Assembly (NCBI RefSeq): GCF_030813695.1
Contig: NZ_JAUSVA010000002.1
Span: forward strand, 5,766,001 to 5,830,000
Source: Kitasatospora herbaricolor
Lineage (GTDB): Bacteria > Actinomycetota > Actinomycetes > Streptomycetales > Streptomycetaceae
Direction: 5' to 3'
DNA length: 64,000 nucleotides
A program made the translations under genes and the position numbers. Positions 16,943-25,275 of the stretch are shown here, in pieces. Every line of letters starts with the position of its first letter. Within the stretch, counting starts at the first letter, position 1. The notes under the pieces were generated by a model. It saw only the letters and a list, made by a program, of their open reading frames with translations, had not been told where the DNA came from and did no database searches.

Positions 16943-17392
16943 GTGGGCCCGATGGAGGAGCCGACGGGCGGTGTGCCCGGCGGCGGTCTGCTGCCGTTCG
17001 GCGTGGTCGACGTCGCGGGGCCGTCGATGGTGCCGACGCTGCACGACGGCGACCTGGTGGTGGTCCGGTACGGGGCGCGGATCAGGCCGGGCGCGGTGGT
17101 GCTGTTCCGGCACCCGCTGCAGCAGGACCTGCGCCTGGTGAAGCGCGCGGACGGGCGGCGCGGGGGCGGCTGGTGGCTGCTCTCGGACAACCGGCCGGTG
17201 GACAGCGACAGCCGTCAGTTCGGCGCGGTGCCGGACGAGTTGGTGCTCGGCCGGGTGCTGCTGAGGGTGCGTCCCGGACCGGCCTGGCTGGCGCCGTCGC
17301 GGTGGCTGGAGCGGGCGCTGCTGGCAGGGCCGCTGGCCCGGGTGCCGGGGCTGGCCCGGCGGCTGGGGGTCTGGCTCAGCCCGGAACCGTGA
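16943..17392 (+). CDS. sodX: SodX: NiSOD maturation peptidase (S26 signal-peptidase-like)
   Basis: This 149-residue S26 family peptidase should remove the SodN propeptide. The catalytic Ser is in AGPSMVPTLHDGD (about residues 29-41) and the Lys in LRLVKRADG (about 67-75); the SDNRPVDSDSRQFG box that follows is the family's conserved third motif. The GTG at 16943 has GAGGAGG at 16931-16937 in good spacing; ATG 16952 is in frame as an alternative. Divergent pairing with sodN is diagnostic. No N-terminal membrane anchor is present, unlike export signal peptidases. Confidence 0.92.
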   Translation: MGPMEEPTGGVPGGGLLPFGVVDVAGPSMVPTLHDGDLVVVRYGARIRPGAVVLFRHPLQQDLRLVKRADGRRGGGWWLLSDNRPVDSDSRQFGAVPDELVLGRVLLRVRPGPAWLAPSRWLERALLAGPLARVPGLARRLGVWLSPEP

Positions 17393-17428
17393 CCGTCGCG
17401 CCCGCCCCGGCGCTCCGGCCCGGCCGGC

Positions 17429-18016
17429 TCAGGCCTGGGCGGCCGTAGCCTCCAGGGCCTCCTGGCGCTTGCGGGCCCGGTACGCGGCGACATTGGCGCG
17501 GGTGGCGCAGCGGTCGGAGCAGTAGCGGCGCGAGCGGTTGGTCGAGGTGTCCAGGTAGGCGTTGCGGCAGGGGGCGGCCTGGCAGATGCCGAGCCGGTCG
17601 GCGCCGAGCTCGGTCAGGTGGATGGCCAGGCCCATGCAGGCCACCGCGGTGTAGTTGGCGGCGGCGGTGGGCGCGTTGTCGGCGAGGTGCAGGTGCCAGC
17701 GCGGGCGGCCGTTCTCGTCGAGGTAGTCGTGACCGGAGACCAGCGGGCTGACCGGGTACTCGATCATCAGGCTGTTCAGCAGGTCGACGCCGCGTACCTC
17801 GTCGCCCTCGGCGGCGGCCTCGAAGACCCCGCGCAGCCTGGTCCGGGCGGCCCGCAGCCGGGGCAGGTCGGACTCGTCGGCGAGCGAGGCGGCCCGGGAC
17901 GGGCTGCCGAACAGGCTCCGTACGGCGTCCACCGACGTCAGCTGGTCGGTGCCGCGCCAGGGCTGCTCGCTGTTGACGAGCCGGACGGCGAAGTCGGCGT
18001 ACGAGGCGAGCTCCAC
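17429..18016 (-). CDS. CGNR zinc-finger regulator (ABATE domain)
   Basis: This 195-residue protein has an N-terminal ABATE-type ligand-sensing domain (MELASYADFAVRLVNSE start) and a C-terminal CGNR zinc finger with CQAAPCRNAYLD and YCSDRCATRANVAAYRAR near residues 144-181, which bind zinc and DNA. Such proteins are small stress- or ligand-responsive transcription regulators. The start at 18016 has a GGAAGGACC-type SD upstream. It is convergent with sodX and lies downstream of the ABC operon terminator on the same strand. Target genes unknown. Confidence 0.85.
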   Translation of the reverse strand: MELASYADFAVRLVNSEQPWRGTDQLTSVDAVRSLFGSPSRAASLADESDLPRLRAARTRLRGVFEAAAEGDEVRGVDLLNSLMIEYPVSPLVSGHDYLDENGRPRWHLHLADNAPTAAANYTAVACMGLAIHLTELGADRLGICQAAPCRNAYLDTSTNRSRRYCSDRCATRANVAAYRARKRQEALEATAAQA

Positions 18017-18083
18017 GGTGGTCCTTCCAGGGCCGGTAACGGGTGAGCTGGCTCCAGCCTATTACTTTTGGGGGGAAACGCGG

Positions 18084-18117
18084 CGGCGCCCGGCAGGATG
18101 GGACCTGCCGGGCGCCG
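18084..18117 (-). terminator. terminator of the amino-acid ABC operon
   Basis: A 14-bp perfect inverted repeat (18084-18097 with 18104-18117) with a 6-nt loop lies 39 bp after the ATPase stop. Confidence 0.8.
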
Positions 18118-18155
18118 GACCCGCCCGGACCGGAGGCGCTGCTCCGGCGCGGGGG

Positions 18156-18956
18156 TCAGAGCACCTTGGAGAGGAACGCCCTGGTCCGCTCGTGCTGCGG
18201 GTTGGTGAGCACCTCGCGCGGGTTGCCGGACTCGACGACCACGCCGCCGTCCATGAACACCAGCGCGTCGCCGACCTCGCGGGCGAAGCCCATCTCGTGG
18301 GTCACGACGATCATCGTCATGCCCTCCTCGGCCAGGCCGCGCATGACGTCCAGGACGTCGCCGACCAGCTCGGGGTCGAGCGCGGAGGTGGGCTCGTCGA
18401 AGAGCATCAGCTTCGGCTTCATCGCCAGCGCGCGGGCGATCGCCACCCGCTGCTGCTGTCCGCCGGAGAGCTGGGACGGGTAGTTCTTGGCCTTGTCGGC
18501 CAGTCCGACCCGCTCCAGCAGGGCCATCGCCCGCTCCCGGGCGTCGCCCTTGCTCTCGCCCTTGACCTGGACCGGCGCCTCGATGACGTTCTCGATCGCG
18601 GTCATGTGCGGGAAGAGGTTGAAGCGCTGGAAGACCATGCCGATGTCCCGGCGCTTCATGGCGACCTCGCGGTCCTTGAGCTCGTAGAGCTTGTCGCCCT
18701 TCTGGCGGTAGCCCACCAGCTCGCCGTCCACCCAGAGGCGACCGCCGTTGACCTTCTCCAGGTGGTTGATGCACCGCAGGAAGGTCGACTTGCCCGAGCC
18801 GGACGGGCCGACCAGGCAGAACACCTCGCCCTGCTTGACCTCCAGGTCGATGCCCTTGAGCACCTCGACCAGGCCGTAGGACTTGTGCACGGACTCGGCC
18901 CTGACCATCGGGCCGGCCGGACCGCCCTCGGCGGGGGTCTTCGTCAGATCGGCCAT
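18156..18956 (-). CDS. polar amino-acid ABC transporter ATP-binding protein
   Basis: This 266-residue ATPase is of the GlnQ/HisP class. All motifs are intact: Walker A GPSGSGKS, Q-loop FQRFNLFPH, signature LSGGQQQR, Walker B LMLFDEPT and H-loop VTHEM. The ATG at 18956 overlaps the permease stop by four bases (ATGA). It powers the importer formed with the permease and binding protein upstream. Substrate is probably glutamine, glutamate or another polar amino acid, judged only by family. Third gene of the operon, followed by a terminator. Confidence 0.92.
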   Translation of the reverse strand: MADLTKTPAEGGPAGPMVRAESVHKSYGLVEVLKGIDLEVKQGEVFCLVGPSGSGKSTFLRCINHLEKVNGGRLWVDGELVGYRQKGDKLYELKDREVAMKRRDIGMVFQRFNLFPHMTAIENVIEAPVQVKGESKGDARERAMALLERVGLADKAKNYPSQLSGGQQQRVAIARALAMKPKLMLFDEPTSALDPELVGDVLDVMRGLAEEGMTMIVVTHEMGFAREVGDALVFMDGGVVVESGNPREVLTNPQHERTRAFLSKVL

Positions 18957-19942
18957 CACAGACCGCCTCCTTCGCCGCCGCCGCCGTGGGGTGCCGCGTC
19001 GGCGGGCTTCGGTGCCGGTGTGGACTTGATGCCCTTGAACAGGCCGCTCAAGCGCTGCAGCGGGGTCGGCGGCAGCGAGCGGTTGGAGCCGCGGGCGTAG
19101 TGCCGCTCGATGTAGTACTGGCCCACGGTGAGGATCGAGGTGAGGAACAGGTACCAGAGGCTGACCACGATCAGCAGCGGGATGCTCTGGAAGTTGCGCG
19201 AGTAGATGTTCTGACCGGCCCGGAAGAGCTCCTCCAGGGCGATGACGCTGACCAGGGAGGTGGTCTTCAGCATCGAGATGGTCTCGTTGCCGGTCGGCGG
19301 GATGATCACTCGCATGGCCTGCGGCAGGATGATCCGGCGCATCGCGTCGAACCGGTTCATTCCCAGCGCCTGGGACGCCTCCAGCTGCCCCTCGTCCACC
19401 GACTGGATGCCGCCGCGGACGATCTCCGCCATGTACGCGGCCTCGTTCAGGCCGAGGCCCAGCAGCGCGGCGACGAAGGTCGGGATCAGGACGTTGGTCT
19501 GCTCCGACCAGAAGGCCGGGCCGAACGGGATGCCGATCGAGAGCTTGGCCCAGAGCACGCCGAGGAAGTTCCAGAACACCAGCTGGACCAGCACGGGTGT
19601 CCCGCGGAACACCCAGATGTAGACCCAGGCCGTGCCGGAGAGCAGCGGGTTCGGCGAGAGCCGCATCACCGCGAGCAGGATGCCGCCGATCACGCCCATG
19701 ATCATGGCGAGCGCGGTCAGCTCCAGCGTGACCACCAGGCCGTGCAGGATGCGGTCGTCGAAGAGGTAGTGCCCGACGAGATCCCACTTGAAGGCGGGGA
19801 CGGTCACGACGGCGTGGATCAGCATGGCCGTGAGCAGCAGGATGACTGCGGCTCCGACCCAGCGTCCGGGGTGGCGGACCGGGACGGCCTTGATGACATC
19901 AGGCCGTCCCGGGGCAGCCGGCCCCTTGTGGAGAGAGTTCAC
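18956..19942 (-). CDS. polar amino-acid ABC transporter permease
   Basis: This 328-residue HisM/GlnP-type permease has its first membrane segment near residues 30-50 and the ATPase-contacting EAA-type loop SQALGMNRFDAMRRIILPQA near 189-208. The N-terminal 28 residues are polar, and the C-terminal ~40 residues form a Gly/Pro-rich cytoplasmic tail. A single permease gene suggests a homodimeric channel. It is second in the operon: the binding-protein stop lies 46 bp upstream and the ATPase overlaps downstream. Confidence 0.9.
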   Translation of the reverse strand: MNSLHKGPAAPGRPDVIKAVPVRHPGRWVGAAVILLLTAMLIHAVVTVPAFKWDLVGHYLFDDRILHGLVVTLELTALAMIMGVIGGILLAVMRLSPNPLLSGTAWVYIWVFRGTPVLVQLVFWNFLGVLWAKLSIGIPFGPAFWSEQTNVLIPTFVAALLGLGLNEAAYMAEIVRGGIQSVDEGQLEASQALGMNRFDAMRRIILPQAMRVIIPPTGNETISMLKTTSLVSVIALEELFRAGQNIYSRNFQSIPLLIVVSLWYLFLTSILTVGQYYIERHYARGSNRSLPPTPLQRLSGLFKGIKSTPAPKPADAAPHGGGGEGGGL

Positions 19943-19988
19943 TTTGTGGCCTCAGAGGGGGGGTCGCGTGGAACGAGGACGGCGAGGG

Positions 19989-20927
19989 TCAGCTGGTGGC
20001 GCCGTTGAGCTGAGCCTTGTCGATCGCACCGGCGTCGACACCCCACTTCTGCAGGATCTCCTTGTACGTGCCGTCGTCCATCAGCGCCTGGACGGCCTTC
20101 TGGACGGCCGGGGTCAGCGCGGAGCCCTTGGCGAGCGCGATGCCGTACGGCGCGGAGTCGGTGGTGGCACCGAGCTTCTCCAGCTGGCCGCCGGTCTGCT
20201 TGAGGGCGTAGTCGATGACCGGGGAGTCCGCCATCATGACCTGGTCGCGGCCGGAGACCACGGCGTTGGTGACGTCCGTCTGCAGGTCGAACTTGTCGCC
20301 GTCGTTCGGGACGGTCGGCTTGCCGGCCTTCACGCACGCCGGGTTGATGACGTCGACGATCGCGTCGGCCTGGGTGGTGCCGGTCTGGACGGCGATCTTC
20401 TTGCCGCAGAGGTCGTCGGCGGAGATCTTGTCCGGGTTGCCCTTCTTGACCGCGGAGGCGGTGCCCGCGGTGAAGTAGGTGACCATGTCGACGGTCTGCT
20501 CGCGCTCCTTGGTGTCCGTGAAGGAGCTCATGCCGAGCTGGTACTTGTTCGCGCCGATGCCCGGGATGATCGCGGTGAAGCCGGCGTTCTGGACCTCGGC
20601 CTTGAGGCCGAGCTTCGCGGCGATGGCGTTGGCCAGGTCGACGTCCATGCCGACGATGGTGCCCTTGTCGTCCTGGAACTCGTTCGGGGCGTAGGAGGCG
20701 TCGGAACCGACGACCAGCTTGCCGCCCGACTTGATGTCGGCCGGGACGAGTGCCGCCAGGGCGGGGTCGGCCGTGACGGCCTTGACCGTGGCGCCCGCGC
20801 TCGCACCGGTGGAGCCGGAGCCCGAGGTGGAGTCGCCGCTGCTGCCGCAGGCGGTCAGGGCGAGCGTGGCGGAGGCGAGGACGGCGCAGGCCGCGAGAAG
20901 GCGGGTGCGCGGGGTACGAGCGGTCAT
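19989..20927 (-). CDS. polar amino-acid-binding lipoprotein
   Basis: This 312-residue family 3 solute-binding protein has a basic start (MTARTPRTR), a hydrophobic core and the lipobox LALTAC-GSSG; a Ser/Gly/Thr linker follows to about residue 45. The ligand-binding core shows GSDASYAPNEF and VGMDVDLANAIAAKLG. The ATG at 20927 is chosen because it gives the signal peptide and has GGAGGAG upstream; the frame open to 21203 adds only Arg-rich residues. It is first gene of the SBP-permease-ATPase operon. Confidence 0.9.
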   Translation of the reverse strand: MTARTPRTRLLAACAVLASATLALTACGSSGDSTSGSGSTGASAGATVKAVTADPALAALVPADIKSGGKLVVGSDASYAPNEFQDDKGTIVGMDVDLANAIAAKLGLKAEVQNAGFTAIIPGIGANKYQLGMSSFTDTKEREQTVDMVTYFTAGTASAVKKGNPDKISADDLCGKKIAVQTGTTQADAIVDVINPACVKAGKPTVPNDGDKFDLQTDVTNAVVSGRDQVMMADSPVIDYALKQTGGQLEKLGATTDSAPYGIALAKGSALTPAVQKAVQALMDDGTYKEILQKWGVDAGAIDKAQLNGATS

Positions 20928-21380
20928 GAGGGGGGTCTCCTCCTGATGGAGAGGTCGGGCGGAGTGCGCCGTCGGGGGTACGGCACACCGTGGGCCGGCT
21001 GTCCGTACTGCGCTGTACGGGCTGCGCTCGTCGTACGGGCCGAGCCGGTGGTGCTCAAGGTCTGCAGGTGGTGCCGGGTACTGATCCGCCACCCTCCGCC
21101 GAGGTGGACGTCGACCGAACCGCCTCGACCAGTGGCCGGCTCGATCCGAGTTGATGGGAATCCTGTCATCAGATGACCGCCAGAATGCCCTCATCCAGAT
21201 CAAAATCGGATAACGAGGGGTCTTGGTGTCCGCTATTCGGACGAATACCGCGTCCCTGTCACCCTGTGTATAAGTATGCAGATCTGTTCGCGCCCGGCCC
21301 GGCGACCCGCCCGCGCCCGCTGCACAGCCCCCCGCGCGGCCGGATCGCCGACGCCCTTCGTCACCCCGCGTGACCCCGGG
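20928..21380 (-). promoter_or_regulatory. upstream region of the amino-acid ABC operon
   Basis: This 453-bp gap between the two binding-protein genes holds two compact palindromes: TATTCG-ga-CGAATA at 21234-21247 and TGTATA-ag-TATGCA at 21267-21280. The second has the shape of an arginine-repressor box, which would fit an amino-acid transporter, but no regulator is proven. No gene is seen. Confidence 0.4.
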
Positions 21381-22313
21381 TCACAGCCCCCCGTTGATCG
21401 CCGCCGCCTGGGCGGCGCCCGCGCTGACGTTCCACTTCGCGAGGATCTTGTCGTACTCGCCGCTGCGGATCAGCTGGTCCAGCCCCTTCGCCACCGCGTC
21501 GCGCAGGGCCGTGTCGCTCTTGTTCACCGCGATCCCGTACGGGCTGGACTGCGACTGCGAGCCCGTCACCTCGAAGCGGTTCCCGTCGTCGGTGGTCTTG
21601 GCCGCGTACGCCGCCACCGGGAAGTCGTTGAAACCGGCCACCGCCGTGCCGGCCGCCACCTCGGCGAGGGCCTGGCTGTCGCTGTCGAAGCGGTGGACCT
21701 GCAGCGGCTTGCCCTGCCGGCTGCAGGCGGCGACCTGGCGGCCGATGATCTCGTCCTGGGTGGTGCCCCGCTGCAGCGCGACCGTGCGGCCGCAGATGTC
21801 GTCCAGCGTCCGGATCCCCTTCGGGTTGCCCTTCTGCACGATGATCGAGGTGCCGGCGATGAAGTAGTCCACGAAGTCCACGCCCGGCTGACCGGTCGGC
21901 TTGCCGTCCTCGCCGAGCGCGTCACGGCGCTGGGGCGTGTCGCTGATCGCGGACATCGCCACGTCGAACTGCCTGCCGTTGAGGCCCGGTATCAGCTTGT
22001 CGAACGGCGTGTCGACGATCTCGACCCGCAGGCCGAGGGCCTTCCCCAGGGCGTTGGCCAGGTCGGGGTCGAGGCCGTCCGGCTTGCCGTCCGCGCCGCG
22101 GAACTCCACCGGCGCGTAGTTCAGGTCGGAGCCGATCCGCAGCACCCCGGCGGTGCGCTGCGCCTTGGGGACGGCCGCCTTGACCACGTCGGCGGGGTCC
22201 TTCGAGGCCTCCTGGCCGCCGCAACCGGTGAGCAGCAGGGCGGAGGCGGTGGTGAGGGCGGCGGCGGCCGGCAGGGCCCGGCGGCCGGGGAGCAGGCAAG
22301 GGAGGTGGTGCAA
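21381..22313 (-). CDS. second polar amino-acid-binding lipoprotein
   Basis: This 310-residue family 3 binding protein resembles its downstream neighbour (RIGSDLNYAPVEF, DLANALGKALG). The start is taken as TTG at 22313, preceded by AGAGGAG and giving a signal peptide with lipobox LLLTGC-GGQ; the longer frame to 22463 would bury the signal. Like the second DasA copy earlier, it has no permease of its own and may feed the adjacent permease-ATPase with a different amino acid. It lies upstream of, and on the same strand as, the complete operon, separated by 453 bp with operator-like palindromes. Confidence 0.85.
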   Translation of the reverse strand: MHHLPCLLPGRRALPAAAALTTASALLLTGCGGQEASKDPADVVKAAVPKAQRTAGVLRIGSDLNYAPVEFRGADGKPDGLDPDLANALGKALGLRVEIVDTPFDKLIPGLNGRQFDVAMSAISDTPQRRDALGEDGKPTGQPGVDFVDYFIAGTSIIVQKGNPKGIRTLDDICGRTVALQRGTTQDEIIGRQVAACSRQGKPLQVHRFDSDSQALAEVAAGTAVAGFNDFPVAAYAAKTTDDGNRFEVTGSQSQSSPYGIAVNKSDTALRDAVAKGLDQLIRSGEYDKILAKWNVSAGAAQAAAINGGL

Positions 22314-22891
22314 GGTGGTGCTCCTCTGGGGGGCGAGGTGGTGCGACCGGCGTCCGCGAGGGCGCGGAAGTGACCAGAAAGGGGGATCCTCCCATCCCGC
22401 CCTGATGCGCCGGGCGGCGGGTGTGTCAGAATCTGCTATCGGGTGACCCCCGACCCCGAACACAGGCCGCCGGGCCGCGACAGGCCCGGGGTGCGAAGGA
22501 ACGGAAGCCGGGAACGCCGGCTCCGTATCCCGAACACCGGCTCCCCTCCGTGTCTGCGTTCACTCCCACGGGTGTGCGTGTTCCTTCCTCCTTGCCGCCG
22601 CCGGGCCGGGTACTTCCGAAACCTGGCCTGTCAAGTGACCGGCAATGGGATGAAGAGCACGTGACGAGGACAAAAAGGCATAGGTGCGATGCCTTCGTCC
22701 GACCTACGCTCGGCCCGGAAGCACAGCGCAGACAACCAGACCCAAAAACCCTCACCCCGAGGGCGCCGCCCGACGGCAGCGCCCCGACCCCGATCCGGGT
22801 CCGCTTCGGCGTACCCGGTTTCCAGTTTCCCTGGACGGGGTCGACCGCCCGTCGGACCGCGCTCTCGCTGATCAATGACGAAGAGGTCATC
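22314..22891. other. intergenic region between binding protein and malic enzyme
   Basis: This 578-bp region contains the divergent promoters of the lipoprotein gene and malic enzyme gene. The open frame through it on the plus strand lacks protein-like composition. An inverted repeat GGCAT-n7-ATGCC lies at 22677-22693. No other structure was recognised. Confidence 0.5.
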
Positions 22892-24088
22892 GTGGCAGCG
22901 GAGATCATCCACCCCAACACCCAGGACACCGTCGACCCCGTCGACGCCGTTTTCGCGCTCCACCGCGGCGGCAAGATGGAGGTCCGGGCAACGGTGCCGG
23001 TGCGCGACGCGGACGATCTGTCCCTCGCCTACACCCCGGGTGTCGCCCGGGTCTGCACCGCCATCGCGGAGCAGCCCGAGCTGGTCAACGACTACACCTG
23101 GAAGTCCAACGTGGTCGCGGTCGTCACCGACGGCACCGCGGTGCTCGGGCTCGGCGACATCGGTCCCGAGGCCTCGCTCCCCGTGATGGAGGGCAAGGCG
23201 ATCCTGTTCAAGCAGTTCGGCGGCGTCGACGCCGTGCCGATCGCGCTGGCCTGCACCGACGTGGACGAGATCGTCGAGACCGTGGTCCGGATGGCGCCCT
23301 CCTTCGGCGGCGTCAACCTGGAGGACATCTCGGCACCCCGCTGCTTCGAGATCGAGCGCCGGCTCCAGGACGCCCTGGACATCCCGATCTTCCACGACGA
23401 CCAGCACGGCACCGCGATCGTCTCCACCGCCGCCCTGTGGAACGCCGCCAAGGTGACCGGCCGCGAGATCGGCGAGCTGCGGGCCGTCATCTCCGGCGCC
23501 GGCGCGGCCGGCATCGCCATCGCCAAGATGCTGGTGGCCGCCGGCATCGGCGACGTCTCCGTCTGCGACCGCCGCGGCGTGGTGTACGACGGCCGGGGCG
23601 ACCTGACCGACGTCAAGGCCGAGATCGCCGCCGTCACCAACAAGGCCGGCCTCAAGGGCTCCCTCGCCGACGCCCTGAACGGCGCGGACGTCTTCATCGG
23701 CGTCTCCGGCGGCACCGTGCCGGAGGAGGCCGTCGCCACCATGGCGAAGGGCTGCTTCATCTTCGCGATGGCCAACCCCACCCCGGAGATCCACCCGGAG
23801 GTCGCGCACAAGTACGCCGCCGTGGTCGCCACCGGCCGCAGCGACTTCCCGAACCAGATCAACAACGTGCTGGCCTTCCCCGGCATCTTCGCCGGCGCGC
23901 TCCAGGTGCGGGCCACCCGGATCACCGAGGGCATGAAGCTGGCCGCCGCCCAGGCGCTGGCCGGCGTGGTCGCCGACGAGCTGACGGCGCAGAAGGTCAT
24001 CCCGTCGCCGTTCGACGAGCGGGTCGCCCCGGCCGTCACCAAGGCGGTGGCCGAGGCCGCCCGGCGCGAGGGCGTCGCCCGCCGCTAG
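22892..24088 (+). CDS. NAD-dependent malic enzyme (short bacterial form)
   Basis: This 398-residue malate oxidoreductase (decarboxylating) converts malate to pyruvate and CO2. The malic N-terminal domain shows the SLAYTPGVARVC motif near residues 43-54 and the metal-binding EDISAPRCFEIE and HDDQHGTAIV. The NAD-binding domain has GAGAAGIAIAKML. A start at GTG 22892 with AGAGG just upstream gives the usual short form; the 157-residue upstream open frame is not protein-like. In streptomycetes malic enzymes supply pyruvate for gluconeogenesis, lipid storage and antibiotic precursors. NAD versus NADP preference is inferred from similarity to the SCO5261 type. Confidence 0.9.
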   Translation: MAAEIIHPNTQDTVDPVDAVFALHRGGKMEVRATVPVRDADDLSLAYTPGVARVCTAIAEQPELVNDYTWKSNVVAVVTDGTAVLGLGDIGPEASLPVMEGKAILFKQFGGVDAVPIALACTDVDEIVETVVRMAPSFGGVNLEDISAPRCFEIERRLQDALDIPIFHDDQHGTAIVSTAALWNAAKVTGREIGELRAVISGAGAAGIAIAKMLVAAGIGDVSVCDRRGVVYDGRGDLTDVKAEIAAVTNKAGLKGSLADALNGADVFIGVSGGTVPEEAVATMAKGCFIFAMANPTPEIHPEVAHKYAAVVATGRSDFPNQINNVLAFPGIFAGALQVRATRITEGMKLAAAQALAGVVADELTAQKVIPSPFDERVAPAVTKAVAEAARREGVARR

Positions 24089-24218
24089 GCCGCGTCCTGG
24101 CAGGTCCGGCCGACGGCCGGCAGCGCCGGTAGCAGCTTTCGAGGGCCCGGGACACGCGGTGGAGGTCACACCGTCGCGTGGTTCCGGGCCTCGGCCGTCC
24201 GGCGCTATCGTCCGTGGC

Positions 24219-25181
24219 ATGTTCGCTGCCTACGCCGCACGTATCGATGCCGACGACCCGCTGAGCGGACTGGAGGTCGGCGAACTCCCCGAGCCGCAGG
24301 CCCGGCCCGGCTGGAGCGTGGTGACGGTCCGTGCCGCCACCCTCAACCACCACGACCTCTGGTCGCTGCGCGGGGTCGGCCTGCCCGCCGAGCGGCTGCC
24401 GATGATCCTCGGCTGCGACGCCGCCGGTGTCGACGAGGACGGCAACGAGGTGGTCATCCACTCCGTGATCGGCCAGAGCGGCCACGGCGTCGGACCGGCC
24501 GAACCCCGCTCCATCCTGACCGAGCGCTACCAGGGCACCTTCGCGCAGAAGGTGGCCGTTCCCACCTGGAACCTGCTGCCCAAGCCCGCCGAACTCTCCT
24601 TCGCCGAGGCGGCCTGCCTGCCCACCGCCTGGCTGACGGCGTACCGGATGCTCTTCACCAACGCGGGGGTGCGCCCCGGCGACACCGTGCTGGTGCAGGG
24701 TGCCGGCGGCGGCGTCTCGACCGCCCTGGTGGTGCTCGGCAAGGCCGCCGGGCTGCGGGTCTGGGTCACCGGCCGGGACGAGGCCAAGCGCGCCCGGGCG
24801 GTCGAACTGGGAGCCGACGCGGCGTTCGAGAGCGGGGCCAGGCTGCCCGAGCGGGTGGACGCCGTGATGGAGACGGTCGGCGCCGCCACCTGGTCGCACT
24901 CCGTCAAGTCGCTGCGCCCCGGCGGGACGATCGTCATCTCGGGGGCCACCTCGGGGGCCAGCCCCAAGGCCGCCGAGCTCAACCGGATCTTCTTCCTGGA
25001 GCTCAAGGTGGTCGGCTCCACCATGGGCAGCAAGGAGGAACTGGCCGGGCTGCTGGCGCTCTGCGCCAACTCCGGCGTCCGGCCCGTGATCGACTCGGTG
25101 CTGCCGCTGGCCGACGCCCGGGAGGGCTTCGCCCGGCTCGCCAAGGGCGACGTCTTCGGCAAGATCGTCCTGACGCCGTGA
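24219..25181 (+). CDS. zinc-type alcohol dehydrogenase-like / quinone oxidoreductase (MDR family)
   Basis: This 320-residue medium-chain dehydrogenase/reductase has an N-terminal GroES-like domain with LNHHDLWSLRG (residues 41-51) and ILGCDAAG, and a Rossmann domain with VQGAGGGVSTALVVLGK. The catalytic-zinc Cys-His set of true alcohol dehydrogenases is incomplete and the structural-zinc Cys cluster is absent, so it is closer to the quinone oxidoreductase or zinc-independent branch. It starts at ATG 24219 and is transcribed alone after malic enzyme (130 bp gap). Substrate unknown. Confidence 0.83.
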   Translation: MFAAYAARIDADDPLSGLEVGELPEPQARPGWSVVTVRAATLNHHDLWSLRGVGLPAERLPMILGCDAAGVDEDGNEVVIHSVIGQSGHGVGPAEPRSILTERYQGTFAQKVAVPTWNLLPKPAELSFAEAACLPTAWLTAYRMLFTNAGVRPGDTVLVQGAGGGVSTALVVLGKAAGLRVWVTGRDEAKRARAVELGADAAFESGARLPERVDAVMETVGAATWSHSVKSLRPGGTIVISGATSGASPKAAELNRIFFLELKVVGSTMGSKEELAGLLALCANSGVRPVIDSVLPLADAREGFARLAKGDVFGKIVLTP

Positions 25182-25229
25182 AGCGCCGATGCGCCGACGT
25201 TCCCCGGCCCTGACGCCGTGAAGGACGGC

Positions 25230-25261
25230 GGGCCCGGCACCCCGAGGGGAGTGCCGGGCCC
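25230..25261. terminator. terminator between the dehydrogenase and PadR genes
   Basis: An 11-bp GC-only stem (25230-25240 with 25251-25261) with a 10-nt loop lies between convergent stops at 25181 and 25276. Confidence 0.7.
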
Positions 25262-25275
25262 GGTGCCGCGGGCGG

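Noticed and set aside
22421..24088. A 555-residue malic enzyme with a long N-terminal extension
   Set aside because: The first 157 residues lack protein-like composition, and the short form from GTG 22892 matches the family.
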